Notes: generated from the sequence alone by a model not told the origin. Shown: positions 1 to 6,351, counted from the stretch's first letter. The stretch is 6,952 bases of DNA from a bacterium (GCA_004562395.1 SFQY01000068.1:1-6952); one strand, 5' to 3'. Program-made: numbers and translations.

Positions 1-6
1 GCGAGC

Positions 7-97
7 CCCCGCCCTACGGTATGAACGAGCCATTTTCCGTTCAACCAACCGATCGGAAACTTGCAGCGGGTCGGCGGGGTCATGACCCCGCCCTACG
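7..97. repeat. GC-rich palindromic intergenic repeat
   Basis: A 12-base direct repeat, CCCCGCCCTACG, occurs at 7-18 and 86-97. Immediately before the end of the second copy lies a perfect 20-base palindrome at 73-92 (arms GGCGGGGTCA and TGACCCCGCC). The first copy probably belongs to a neighbouring palindrome cut off by the window edge. No reading frame here looks like a gene. Short GC-rich palindromes of this kind are common between genes in Oscillospiraceae; the link to a named family is not made. Confidence 0.6.
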
Positions 98-196
98 AAT
101 TGTGATAACGTCAAATTCCAATTTATCGCTCTGCTGAGGAAAACCGGTATGCACATTCACGGATATCTCATATCTTACATCTTACCTTTTATCTCC
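98..196 (-). repeat. Half copy (A) of the heptamer-armed repeat element
   Basis: Read on the minus strand this stretch runs heptamer arm (AGATATGAGATAT), then a segment with CTCAGCAG and GATAAATTGGAATT. It matches the left half of copy B (1546-1663) and the left arm region of copy E. The ATCCCC/GGGGAT hairpin present in the other copies is missing, and there is no second half, so the copy is truncated. Its heptamer arm lies next to the terminator of the gap gene. It does not code for a recognisable protein. Confidence 0.6.
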
Positions 197-219
197 GCGT
201 TTCCTGCCGTCTTCCCAAC

Positions 220-252
220 AAAAAAGCCGCCGTCCTTTTGGACGGCGGCTTT
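220..252 (-). terminator. Rho-independent terminator of gap
   Basis: A perfect 10-bp GC-rich stem (226-235 pairs with 240-249) closes a four-base loop. On the minus strand it is followed by six T residues (220-225). It begins 17 bases past the gap stop codon, so it ends the gap transcript. AAA/TTT flanks could extend the stem in the other direction, so it may act weakly on plus-strand transcripts too. Confidence 0.93.
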
Positions 253-269
253 GATGTATTGCTTAGGAA

Positions 270-1286
270 TTACAGCAGGGTGGAGAAGTGCTTGATGGTG
301 CGGACCATCTGGGAGACGTAGGAGTTCTCGTTGTCGTACCAGGACACGACCTGAACCTGGCTGGTGCCGTTGCCCAGGTTGATGACCATGGTCTGGGTGG
401 CATCGAACAGGGAGCCGAAACGCATACCGACAATGTCGGAGGAGACGATCTCGTCCTCGTTGTAGCCGAAGGACTCGGTGGCCTCAGCCTTCATCTGGGC
501 GTTGATCTCGTCCTTGGTGGGGTTGCCTTCCACAACGGCGTTCAGGATGGTGGTGGAGCCGGTGGGGGTGGGAACACGCTGGGCAGCGCCGATCAGCTTG
601 CCGTTCAGCTCGGGGATGACCAGGCCGATGGCCTTGGCAGCGCCGGTGGAGTTGGGAACGATGTTCACAGCGCCGGCACGGGAGCGGCGCAGGTCGCCCT
701 TACGCTGGGGGCCGTCCAGGATCATCTGGTCGCCGGTGTAGGCGTGGATGGTGCACATAATGCCGGACTGGATCTTCCAGCCGTCGTTCAGAGCCTTGGC
801 CATGGGAGCCAGGCAGTTGGTGGTGCAGGAAGCGGCGGAGATGATGTGGTCGTCCTTGGTCAGGGTCTCATGGTTGACGTTGTAAACGATGGTGGGCAGG
901 TCGTTGCCGGCAGGAGCGGAGATGACGACCTTCTTGGCGCCGGCGTCGATGTGAGCCTGAGCCTTGGCCTTGGAGGTGTAGAAGCCGGTGCACTCCAGCA
1001 CGACGTCCACGCCCAGCTCGCCCCAGGGCAGCTCGGCGGCGTTGGCCTTGGCGTAGATGGTGATCTTCTTGCCGTCCACAACGATATGATCCTCGCCGGC
1101 CTCAACAACGTGACCCTGAGCAGCGTAGTTGCCCTGAGTGGAATCGTACTTCAGCAGGTGAGCCAGCATCTTGGGAGAAGTCAGGTCGTTGATGGCCACG
1201 ACTTCGAAGCCCTCGGCGCCGAACATCTGACGGAAGGCCAGACGGCCAATACGGCCAAAACCATTGATTGCAACTTTAACAGACAT
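270..1286 (-). CDS. gap: Glyceraldehyde-3-phosphate dehydrogenase (NAD-type)
   Basis: This is the cytosolic glycolytic enzyme that converts glyceraldehyde 3-phosphate, NAD+ and phosphate to 1,3-bisphosphoglycerate. The protein is 338 aa, the usual family length. The N-terminal Rossmann fold starts with INGFGRIGR (residues 7-15) and has the acidic residue of an NAD-preferring site at D34 in AINDL. The active site is SAASCTTNC with catalytic C154; H181 in TIHAYT is the base. The C-terminal signature WYDNENSY is at 316-323. The substrate loop reads AQRVPTPTGSTT rather than the more common RVPTPNVS, a variant I associate with Clostridia. The start at 1286 is chosen because MSVKVAINGFGRIG is the true family start and GGAGG lies seven bases upstream; an in-frame extension to 1388 would overlap the promoter. 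The gene is monocistronic, with its own promoter (1369-1397) and terminator (220-252), and is clearly host core rather than phage. Confidence 0.98.
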   Translation of the reverse strand: MSVKVAINGFGRIGRLAFRQMFGAEGFEVVAINDLTSPKMLAHLLKYDSTQGNYAAQGHVVEAGEDHIVVDGKKITIYAKANAAELPWGELGVDVVLECTGFYTSKAKAQAHIDAGAKKVVISAPAGNDLPTIVYNVNHETLTKDDHIISAASCTTNCLAPMAKALNDGWKIQSGIMCTIHAYTGDQMILDGPQRKGDLRRSRAGAVNIVPNSTGAAKAIGLVIPELNGKLIGAAQRVPTPTGSTTILNAVVEGNPTKDEINAQMKAEATESFGYNEDEIVSSDIVGMRFGSLFDATQTMVINLGNGTSQVQVVSWYDNENSYVSQMVRTIKHFSTLL

Positions 1287-1368
1287 GGTAATTCCTCCAT
1301 TTTTTAATGACTGCTTCGCAGTTTGGTATACTTGCAGCATACGGTATTCGATATCTCCGTACGGATTC

Positions 1369-1397
1369 ATTATACTATAACCAAACATGGTTGTAAA
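1369..1397 (-). promoter_or_regulatory. Sigma-A promoter of gap
   Basis: On the minus strand TTTACA (1397-1392) and a perfect TATAAT (1374-1369) are separated by 17 bases. The predicted start near 1362 leaves a 5' leader of about 75 bases before the gap ATG. The leader has a small hairpin at 1310-1322 (ACTGC-TTC-GCAGT) just upstream of the ribosome binding site. No operator can be named. Confidence 0.85.
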
Positions 1398-1399
1398 CT

Positions 1400-1545
1400 G
1401 TGAAAATTGTACAAAACGTATCTTTTTATAGTAAAAATCGATGCAAATTGCTTAAGGGGGGAAGGCAGAATGCAACGCGGGAAAAGGGGGGGAGGTCACG
1501 CGGCGCACCACCCTCGCGGTCGCCCGTCGCCGGAGGCGCATTAAA
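1400..1545. repeat. Gene-free stretch with a partial hairpin repeat (GGGCGACC type)
   Basis: Bases 1400-1500 show no gene or structure that I can support. At about 1506-1540, read on the minus strand, comes GCGCC-TCC-GGCG followed by ACGGGCGACCGCGAGGGT. This is the same repeat as at 4344-4383, but the closing arm of its hairpin is lost. It abuts the heptamer arm of copy B, the same relative position it has beside copies D and E. Confidence 0.55.
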
Positions 1546-1663
1546 GAAGATATGAGATATCAGATATGAGATATAAGATGCGGTATCCCCTCCGGGGATG
1601 AGTTTGAAAAATGTGTATATCGGTTTTTCTCAGCAGACCGATAAATTGGAATTGTGATTATCG
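1546..1663 (+). repeat. Half copy (B) of the heptamer-armed repeat element
   Basis: About five heptamers of GAGATAT type lead into the hairpin ATCCCC-TCC-GGGGAT at 1585-1599, then a segment with CTCAGCAG and GATAAATTGGAATT. The order and sequence match the left arms of copies C and E. The inner GC-rich hairpins and the whole right half are missing. Bases 1664-1719 that follow show nothing recognisable. Confidence 0.75.
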
Positions 1664-1719
1664 GCTTTAATAAGAATGGTATACTTTTCAACTTTATGCG
1701 CCAGAGTTTCGTCCACCAC

Positions 1720-1822
1720 TGTCATTGCGAGGAGCGCAGCGACGTGGCAATCCGTATTCTCCTTGGTGGCAGATACAAAATCGCGACGTTGCAAGGGGAA
1801 CGGATTGCCGCGCCGCAGCACA
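1720..1822 (+). repeat. GTCATTGCGA...GGCAATCC interspersed repeat
   Basis: GTCATTGCGAGGAGCGCAGC at 1721-1740 is followed by GGCAATCCGT (1746-1755), and ACGGATTGCC (1800-1809) closes an inverted repeat with a 44-base loop. I recognise this sequence type as an interspersed repeat seen in many bacterial genomes. A second copy lies at 6897-6952 in the same orientation: its last 25 bases match the reverse complement of 1785-1809 with one mismatch. The repeat ends about 15 bases from the stop of the ImmA-like gene. Confidence 0.75.
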
Positions 1823-1836
1823 AGCCCCTCCATGGT

Positions 1837-2052
1837 TCAGCCGGCTTCGGATTCGTTGAGCCAGACGGGGTCGTCGTTGTAGAAGTGGTCCTGGCGGATG
1901 TGTTCCAGCTCGTGTTCCAGGGCCTTGTACTGCAGCTCCTGGGGCAGGCGGGAATTGATGTAGATGTCGAAGGTGCAGTCGCTGTTGGGCAACGTCACCG
2001 CCCGGACGGTCTCCGGCAGGGGGATGGTTCGGACAAAGATATTACTGCCCAT
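1837..2052 (-). CDS. Very small ImmA/IrrE-type HExxH protein
   Basis: A 71-aa protein with a zinc-metalloprotease motif, HELEH at residues 47-51, inside ALEHELEHIRQDHF. The acidic tail (DPVWLNESEAG) has glutamates E67 and E69 placed where ImmA/IrrE enzymes have their third zinc ligand. Family members of the ImmA type cleave the phage or element repressor and so trigger induction; they are usually 120 aa or more, so this is a minimal form lacking most of the N-terminal domain. I believe short proteins of this kind occur as complete genes beside XRE repressors in Firmicutes prophages, so it need not be truncated. It lies 18 bases after the XRE stop on the same strand and has its own GAGGAG site six bases before the ATG, so the two form one operon. 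Whether it is proteolytically active is inference. Confidence 0.75.
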   Translation of the reverse strand: MGSNIFVRTIPLPETVRAVTLPNSDCTFDIYINSRLPQELQYKALEHELEHIRQDHFYNDDPVWLNESEAG

Positions 2053-2070
2053 GGCAGTCTCCTCGATTCT

Positions 2071-2433
2071 TCAGGGTTTGTTCCGAAGGGCCTCGATGAT
2101 CCGCACGGCGGCTTCCACGTCCTCCCGGGAGGCGTCTTTCGACAGCTGGAACAGCATCCGGCACTCCGGACGGGTTTTCAGCATCTGAAGATACTCCGTC
2201 AGCTCCGGGTCCTCGTTGATCAGATTCTCCGGCGCCTTCCCCAGCAGGCGGTCCACCGTTATGTCCAGACTGGCGGCGATCTTCGTGAGGCTCTGGGCCG
2301 ACAGTCCCTGCTTGCGGCCCATTTTCAGGTCCGACAGGGACGCCCGGCTGACACCCGCCCGGCGGCACAGCTCCGTTATGGTCAGATCGCGTTCATCGCA
2401 GAGGCGTTCGATGCGGTCGTACAATTCAGACAT
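2071..2433 (-). CDS. XRE-family transcriptional regulator (phage repressor-like)
   Basis: A 120-aa protein with an N-terminal helix-turn-helix (residues about 5-64): LTITELCRRAGVSRASLSDL holds the two HTH helices and ITVDRLLGK ends the domain, as in Cro/CI-type regulators. The C-terminal half (about 65-120) is helical and acidic and may mediate oligomerisation or contact the ImmA-like partner encoded next to it. The start at 2433 is preferred because AAGGGG lies upstream at good distance and the family alignment begins there; the frame stays open to 2538 but that part would overlap the operator region. It probably represses the rightward promoter at 2492-2520 and may regulate itself. The role as lysogeny repressor is inferred from the family and the gene order. 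Confidence 0.88.
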   Translation of the reverse strand: MSELYDRIERLCDERDLTITELCRRAGVSRASLSDLKMGRKQGLSAQSLTKIAASLDITVDRLLGKAPENLINEDPELTEYLQMLKTRPECRMLFQLSKDASREDVEAAVRIIEALRNKP

Positions 2434-2466
2434 ATTTGGATTCCCCTTCTTGTACGCTTTGCTGAG

Positions 2467-2587
2467 TTTACGCGAAAACGTAAAAGTGGGCTTGACAAAT
2501 ACGTAAACACGTAGTATAATGCGGTTAGCACAACGCAAAGACGTAATTTATTTGTGGTCAAGTTCAGTATATTACACCTTTGCGTAG
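2467..2587. promoter_or_regulatory. Operator-like half-sites between XRE gene and rightward genes
   Basis: The motif ACGTAA recurs in both orientations. Site 1 is at 2467-2484 with arms TTTACG and CGTAAA. Site 2 is at 2500-2513 (TACGT-AAAC-ACGTA) and lies between the -35 and -10 boxes. A weaker pair is at 2533-2544 (ACGC/ACGT, with GACGTAATTT), and another half-site, TTTGCGTAG, is at 2579-2587. Dyad sites around a divergent promoter next to an XRE gene are the usual form of a phage operator, so these are the likely binding sites of the protein encoded at 2071-2433. Binding itself is inference. Confidence 0.65.
2492..2520 (+). promoter_or_regulatory. Consensus sigma-A promoter, rightward
   Basis: TTGACA (2492-2497) and TATAAT (2515-2520) are both perfect and separated by exactly 17 bases. 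It points away from the repressor gene. The first credible gene downstream starts at 3226, some 700 bases on. On the opposite strand TATACT (2520-2515) overlaps the same -10 box and could serve the XRE gene, but its -35 is poor. Confidence 0.85.
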
Positions 2588-2671
2588 CTGTCAAGACCGA
2601 ATTGGCTTGTTTTCAAGGCAATTGTAGCACCGGTTCGGTCCAATAAAACGGGAGGGTTGTGGGAAATCACA
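2521..2671 (+). other. Untranslated region with a hairpin downstream of the rightward promoter
   Basis: No gene is supported here; the only ATG frame near the promoter overlaps the -10 box and ends after 22 codons. A hairpin at 2600-2623 pairs AATTG with CAATT and CTTG with CAAG around a TTTT loop. It is framed by GACCGAA and TTCGGTC (about 2594-2640), giving a larger imperfect stem. There is no T tract, so it is not a normal terminator; a structured leader or small RNA is possible but unproven. Confidence 0.4.
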
Positions 2672-3192
2672 CTTTGGCCGTTTCCGGATGGGCCGGAACG
2701 AAGATATCAGATATGACAGATAAGAGATAAGATGTGGTATCCCCTTCGGGGATGATTTAAAATTTGCTGATCGGTTTCGCCCAACTGTCCGATCAATTGG
2801 TGTTTGACGGGATGCCGGAGCGCATGACCTTCCCCCTCGGGGGAAGGTGGCACGGCGAAGCCGTGACGGATGAGGGGAAACGTGGAGATTTCCTCAGCGG
2901 AAACGAGAAAAAGAAGATTTTTCGATATTGTACCTTTGATTCGGCACGGCGGAGAATTTCGGTGCGTCAGCCCCTCATCCGCCCCAGTGTGCGCACTGGG
3001 GCACCTTCCCCCGAGGGGGAAGGTCTTGGGGTGCAGCCCTCATCCTTACAAATTCCAATTTGCCGGGAGGCTTTGGGTTCCGGAATCCCAACATTTCCAA
3101 ATCATCCCCGGAGGGGATACCGAATCTGATATCTCATATCTGATATCTCATATCTCCCTTGCGGGTTCCGGCCTATCCGGAAGCGGCCAAAG
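2672..3192. repeat. Complete nested inverted-repeat element, copy C
   Basis: The outermost arms, 2672-2699 and 3165-3192, match as inverted repeats at 26 of 28 bases. Inside them come heptamer tracts of GAGATAT type, the hairpins at 2739-2753 and 3104-3118 (ATCCCC/GGGGAT), a diverged arm (CAATTGGTGTTTG against AAATTCCAATTTG), and GC-rich hairpins: 2828-2847 and 2851-2865 on the left, 2981-3002 and 3004-3023 on the right. GGATGAGGGG and CCCCTCATCC close the inner core. The core of about 90 bases (2880-2970) is AT-richer and has no gene. Open frames across the element are artefacts of the stop-free strand of its arms. It fills the gap between the rightward promoter and the gene at 3226. Confidence 0.8.
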
Positions 3193-3225
3193 GGGATTTT
3201 TTACAACGGAAGGAAGGGTTGACCC

Positions 3226-3885
3226 ATGTCTGAGATTCCTTATGTCTGCCTGTACAGCAGTTATCTGGAGAGCGTCGCGCCCTTTTCGGAGGCGGAGCGG
3301 GGGCGGCTGCTGACGGCCATGCTGGTTTACGCCGTCCGGGGGGAGGAGGTCCGGCTCCCGGGGAACGAGCGTTACCTCTGGCCCACCATCAAAAGCCAGA
3401 TCGACCGGGACGCCGCCGCCTACCGGGAACGGTGCGAGAAAAACCGGGACAACGCAAGGCATCCCCGGAGCGGGAAGCGATCGCTTGCCATCGCTGATAA
3501 AGAGAAGGAAAAGGAAAACGAAAAGAAAAATGAAAAGGAGAAGGAGAGTATTCTCCGGCCGGGGGCCGCGCCCGCCGAGGCGGAGAAAACCGTTTATGGA
3601 AAATTTGGCTGGATCCGGCTGAGTGCCCAGGAACACGCCCGGCTCCTGGGGGAGCTGGGTCAGGCGGAGCTGGACCGGTGCATTGCCTACATCGACGAGT
3701 CCGCCCAGTCCACGGGGAACAAGAACCACTGGCTGGACTGGGAGGTGGTGCTGCGGCGCTGTCACACAAACGGCTGGGGCCTGGAGCGAAGGGCCCAGCG
3801 GCAGGAGATCCCCAAGGGGGCCTCGGGCCGTCTGGGAGAGGCGGAGCTGGAGGCCATCGCGCGGGTTTTGCGGGAGGAAGCATGA
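3226..3885 (+). CDS. DUF6291-like putative phage replication protein
   Basis: A 219-aa protein. The N-terminal part (residues 1-75) resembles the DUF6291 domain: a start such as IPYVCLYSSYLE, a PFSEAERGRLLTAMLVYA helix, LPGNERYLWPTIKSQIDRD, and a final RCEKNRDNARHP. A highly charged lysine/glutamate linker follows (about 92-107), as is usual in this type. The C-terminal domain (124-186) reads YGKFGWIRLSAQEHARLLGELG and then YIDESAQSTGNKNHWLDW, which I associate with phage replisome-organiser-like proteins. A role in recruiting the host replication machinery to phage DNA is inference from this resemblance. The ATG is preceded by GGAAGGAAGG about nine bases upstream. Copy C lies directly upstream, and the next small ORF overlaps its stop by ATGA. 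The linker codons are AT-rich in an otherwise GC-rich gene. Confidence 0.7.
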   Translation: MSEIPYVCLYSSYLESVAPFSEAERGRLLTAMLVYAVRGEEVRLPGNERYLWPTIKSQIDRDAAAYRERCEKNRDNARHPRSGKRSLAIADKEKEKENEKKNEKEKESILRPGAAPAEAEKTVYGKFGWIRLSAQEHARLLGELGQAELDRCIAYIDESAQSTGNKNHWLDWEVVLRRCHTNGWGLERRAQRQEIPKGASGRLGEAELEAIARVLREEA

Positions 3886-3992
3886 TGGATCTGGAGCATC
3901 CGGAGATCACCTGGGCAGAGCGGACAGGGTATCCGTCCTGGGCACAGGAGGGGTATTGGGAGGAGGAAGAGGAGGACGGATGGGAGATATGA
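3882..3992 (+). CDS. Small acidic phage ORF, possibly cut short by a repeat
   Basis: A 36-codon frame whose ATG overlaps the stop of the preceding gene (ATGA), a typical sign of translational coupling; GGAGG lies seven bases upstream of the ATG. The product is acidic and holds four tryptophans (W11, W20, W26, W34). The segment HPEITWAERTGYPSWAQEG resembles the start of small phage proteins that, as I recall, carry a Cys-pair zinc ribbon further on; no cysteine remains here. The stop TGA (3990-3992) lies inside the first heptamers of copy D, so the end of the gene was probably replaced by repeat sequence. Function unknown; the truncation is inference. Confidence 0.5.
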   Translation: MMDLEHPEITWAERTGYPSWAQEGYWEEEEEDGWEI

Positions 3993-4334
3993 GATATGAG
4001 ATATGAGATGCGGTATCCCCTTCGGGGATGAATTTGAAAAGGTTGAGATGACTGCCGCGCAATGCCTTCCCCCGGGGGGAAGGGGGACCGCGAAGCGGTG
4101 GATGAGGAATGGCGACACCTTACCATTCTCAATGCAGTCAAGTCAAAGAGTACAACCTTTTCCAATGTACCTTTTTAACGAAATGCATACAAATATGGAA
4201 CATATCGCCGTTCCTCATCCGCCCCAGTGTGCGCACTGGGGCACCTTCCCTGCCAGGGAAAACCGACATGCATTTTTAAATCATCCCCGGAGGGGATACC
4301 ACATCTTATATCTCATATCTTATATCTCGTATCT
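3984..4334. repeat. Complete nested inverted-repeat element, copy D
   Basis: Four left heptamers (GAGATAT type, from 3984) and about five right ones (to 4334) frame the hairpins ATCCCC-TTC-GGGGAT (about 4015-4029) and ATCCCC-GGA-GGGGAT (4283-4297). Arms and hairpins together form an inverted repeat of about 50 bases that is nearly perfect. Inside are CCTTCCCCC/GGGGGGAAGG with ACCGC-GAA-GCGGT (about 4065-4092) on the left and GCCCCAGTG-TGCG-CACTGGGGC (4221-4242) on the right, joined by GGATGAGGAA and TTCCTCATCC. The core of about 100 bases matches the reverse complement of the core of copy E. The arm similarity reaches a few bases further out on both sides (GGATG at 3978 and CATCC at 4336). 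Confidence 0.8.
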
Positions 4335-4343
4335 GCATCCCCA

Positions 4344-4383
4344 GCGCCTTCGGCGACGGGCGACCGCGAGGGTCGCCCCTACG
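4344..4383 (+). repeat. Hairpin repeat GGGCGACC/GGTCGCCC
   Basis: GCGCC-TTC-GGCG forms a small hairpin at 4345-4354. It is followed by a perfect 8-bp stem, 4358-4365 with 4371-4378, closing a five-base loop. Relatives lie at 1506-1540 (minus orientation) and 6829-6846, each just outside a heptamer arm. It fills the space before the terminase genes; bases 4384-4420 show no other structure. Confidence 0.65.
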
Positions 4384-4436
4384 TGGGGAGGGGCCATGCG
4401 CGGAGCAGTTTTCCGCAGGGAGGAGGAGAGAAACGT

Positions 4437-4925
4437 TTGGATACTGTTGAACGGACTGGGGTGGACTGGGGGGCGATTCGAACCGAGTACATCACCGGGA
4501 CGGTGAGCCTGCGGTGGCTGGCTGGGAAATACGGCGTGTGCCCGGGGACGGTGTCGCGCCGGGCAAAGCGGGAAGACTGGGCGGGGCAGCGGCGCTCCTT
4601 CGTCTCCGGGACGCAGCAGCGGATCCTGGAGGCGGAGGGAAGCCGTCAGACCGAACGGGCAGCCCGGCTCCAGGAGACCGCCGACACTCTGCTGACCCGG
4701 GTGTCGGCGCTGCTGGAAAGCCCCGAGGCATCCACTTTGCCGCCCCAGTCCCTGCGGCACATTTCCGGAGTCCTGAAGGACATCCGGGATGTGCAGATGC
4801 TCAAATCGCCCCTGGATTACCAGGAGCAGAAGCTGAAAATCGCCAACCTCCGGGCCCAGGCGGAGCAGGACCGGGGGTCCGTGACGGTGACGTTGGAAGG
4901 GACGGTGAAGGACTATGCCCGCTGA
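4437..4925 (+). CDS. Phage terminase small subunit
   Basis: A 162-aa protein that would bind the phage packaging site and hand the DNA to the large subunit. The N-terminal part carries a helix-turn-helix: VDWGAIRTEYITG then VSLRWLAGKYGV and GTVSRRAKREDW (residues 9-48), the typical TerS pattern. The centre (55-130) is helical and likely drives ring assembly; LKDIRDVQMLKSPLDYQEQKLKIANLRA (113-140) is the region before a charged tail. I place the start at a TTG (4437) because AGGAGGAG ends eight bases upstream and the homologous part begins there. The frame is open back to 4227, but that part is only repeat copy D and its neighbour. The gene overlaps the next by 11 bases (4915-4925), as expected for terS-terL. 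Nothing suggests decay. Confidence 0.85.
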   Translation: MDTVERTGVDWGAIRTEYITGTVSLRWLAGKYGVCPGTVSRRAKREDWAGQRRSFVSGTQQRILEAEGSRQTERAARLQETADTLLTRVSALLESPEASTLPPQSLRHISGVLKDIRDVQMLKSPLDYQEQKLKIANLRAQAEQDRGSVTVTLEGTVKDYAR

Positions 4926-6351
4926 TGTGCGTCTGGCCATGCCCCAGCCCAACGAAAAGCAGCGGCTGGCCCTGCTGGAAAATCACCGCTACGTAGGCTA
5001 CGGCGGCGCCCGGGGCGGGGGGAAAAGCTGGTTCGTCCGCTGGAAGGCCATTTTGCTGGCTCTGAACTACCCGGGGATCAAGATCCTGATCACCCGGCGG
5101 ACCTACCGGGAGCTATTAAACAACCACATCGCCCCCCTGCTGGGGCTGTTGGGCTCCGCCGCCCGGTACAGCCACACGGACAAGTGCTTTTCCTTCCCCA
5201 ACGGCTCCACCATCTGGTTCGGCTACTGCGCCTGCGACGGTGACTTAGGCCAGTACCAGGGGGCGGAGTACGACATTTGGTTCGCCGACGAGGCGGGGCA
5301 GTTTCAGGAAAGCTGGCTTGTCCAGATCGACGCCTGCGTCCGGGGGGTCAATCCCTTTCCCAAGCGGACCTACTTCACCCTGAACCCCGGGGGGCCGGGC
5401 CACGGGTACTTCAAGCGCCTCTTCATCGACCGGCGCTACACCGAGGACGAGCATCCGGAGGACTACGCCTTCATCCAGGCCCTCTGCACCGACAACGAGG
5501 CCCTGATGAAAAGCCAGCCGGAGTACATGCGCTCCCTGCAGAAGCTGCCGCCCAAGCTCCGGGAGGCCTGGCTCTACGGCCGGTGGGACGTGTACGAGGG
5601 GCAGTTTTTCGAGGAATTCGCCGACCGGCCGGAGCATTACACCGACCGGCAGTGGACCCACGTCATTGAGCCCTTCGAGATCCCGGCGGGGTGGAAGCTC
5701 TACCGCAGCTTTGACTGGGGCTACAACAGGCCCTTCTCCTGCGGCTGGTGGGCGGTGGACTACGACGGGGTGGTGTACCGGATCCTGGAGCTCTACGGCT
5801 CCACGGGGACCCCCAACGAGGGGGTCCGGTGGCCGCCGCCCCGGGTCTTCGCCGAGATCGCCCGGATCGAGTCGGAGCATCGGTGGCTGGCGGGAAAGCA
5901 CATCACCGGCATCGCCGACCCCGCCATCTGGGACGCCGAGACCGGCAAAAGCGTGGCGGACATGGCCGCGGAGCAGGGGGTGTACTTCTCCCCCGGGGAC
6001 CACAAGCGGCTGCCGGGGTGGATGCAGCTGCACTACCGGCTGGCCTTTGACGACCAGGGGTATCCCAGGCTGTATGTGTTCCGCAACTGCAGGGCCTTTA
6101 TTCGGACCATTCCGCTGCTGCGCTACGACGAGCACAGCCCCGAGGACCTGGACACCGAGGGGGAGGACCACGTGGCCGACGAGGCCCGGTACTTCTGCAT
6201 GGCCCGGCCCATCAAGCCCGTCCGGGGCAGTCAGGAGATCCCCTTCGCCCAGACCCCCGCCGGACTGTTCCTGGACGTGACCCGGGAGGATGTCAGAGCC
6301 AGGAAGCAGCCCAGATTGGAGGTGCTGGGGGAGGGGGGAGGAAGGAGATAA
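4915..6351 (+). CDS. Phage terminase large subunit
   Basis: A 478-aa packaging motor with both domains. The ATPase has Walker A GGARGGGKS (residues 30-38, K37), Walker B IWFADEAG (121-128, D125 and catalytic E126) and a coupling motif TLNPGG (155-160). The RNase H-like nuclease has its acidic residues in SFDWGYNRPF (D267), GIADPA (D335) and EDHVADEARY (D418 or D422). All key residues are present and length is normal, so the protein could be functional. In a phage it docks on the portal, cuts concatemers and pumps DNA into the prohead. The ATG at 4915 overlaps the end of the small subunit. The stop TAA (6349-6351) lies in the first heptamer of copy E, so the last few residues (GEGGGRR) may derive from repeat-flanking DNA. 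No portal gene follows within the remaining 600 bases. Confidence 0.95.
   Translation: MPADVRLAMPQPNEKQRLALLENHRYVGYGGARGGGKSWFVRWKAILLALNYPGIKILITRRTYRELLNNHIAPLLGLLGSAARYSHTDKCFSFPNGSTIWFGYCACDGDLGQYQGAEYDIWFADEAGQFQESWLVQIDACVRGVNPFPKRTYFTLNPGGPGHGYFKRLFIDRRYTEDEHPEDYAFIQALCTDNEALMKSQPEYMRSLQKLPPKLREAWLYGRWDVYEGQFFEEFADRPEHYTDRQWTHVIEPFEIPAGWKLYRSFDWGYNRPFSCGWWAVDYDGVVYRILELYGSTGTPNEGVRWPPPRVFAEIARIESEHRWLAGKHITGIADPAIWDAETGKSVADMAAEQGVYFSPGDHKRLPGWMQLHYRLAFDDQGYPRLYVFRNCRAFIRTIPLLRYDEHSPEDLDTEGEDHVADEARYFCMARPIKPVRGSQEIPFAQTPAGLFLDVTREDVRARKQPRLEVLGEGGGRR

Noticed and set aside
288..1307. Long open frame (339 codons) on the plus strand opposite gap
   Set aside because: It is antisense to a certain gene, glycine- and valine-rich as expected from complemented GC-biased codons, and has no known domain.
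1654..2514. 286-codon plus-strand frame
   Set aside because: It runs through an interspersed repeat and then antisense to the ImmA-like and XRE genes, which have motifs and ribosome binding sites.
2764..3313. Two open frames over copy C and into the next gene
   Set aside because: They translate palindromic repeat sequence (CALGHLPPRG-like peptides), which recurs in copies D and E in other frames and on the other strand.
3148..3765. 205-codon minus-strand frame
   Set aside because: It is antisense to the DUF6291-like gene; its phenylalanine/leucine run is the complement of the lysine/glutamate linker.
3984..4334. CRISPR array suggested by short tandem units
   Set aside because: The units are contiguous 7-mers without spacers and no cas gene is present.
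4003..4506. 167-codon frame across copy D
   Set aside because: It is entirely repeat-derived until it overlaps the small terminase gene out of frame.
5666..6280. Open frame out of phase within the large terminase gene
   Set aside because: Composition is serine/glycine/proline/arginine-rich, typical of a shifted GC-rich frame; the terminase frame has all catalytic motifs.
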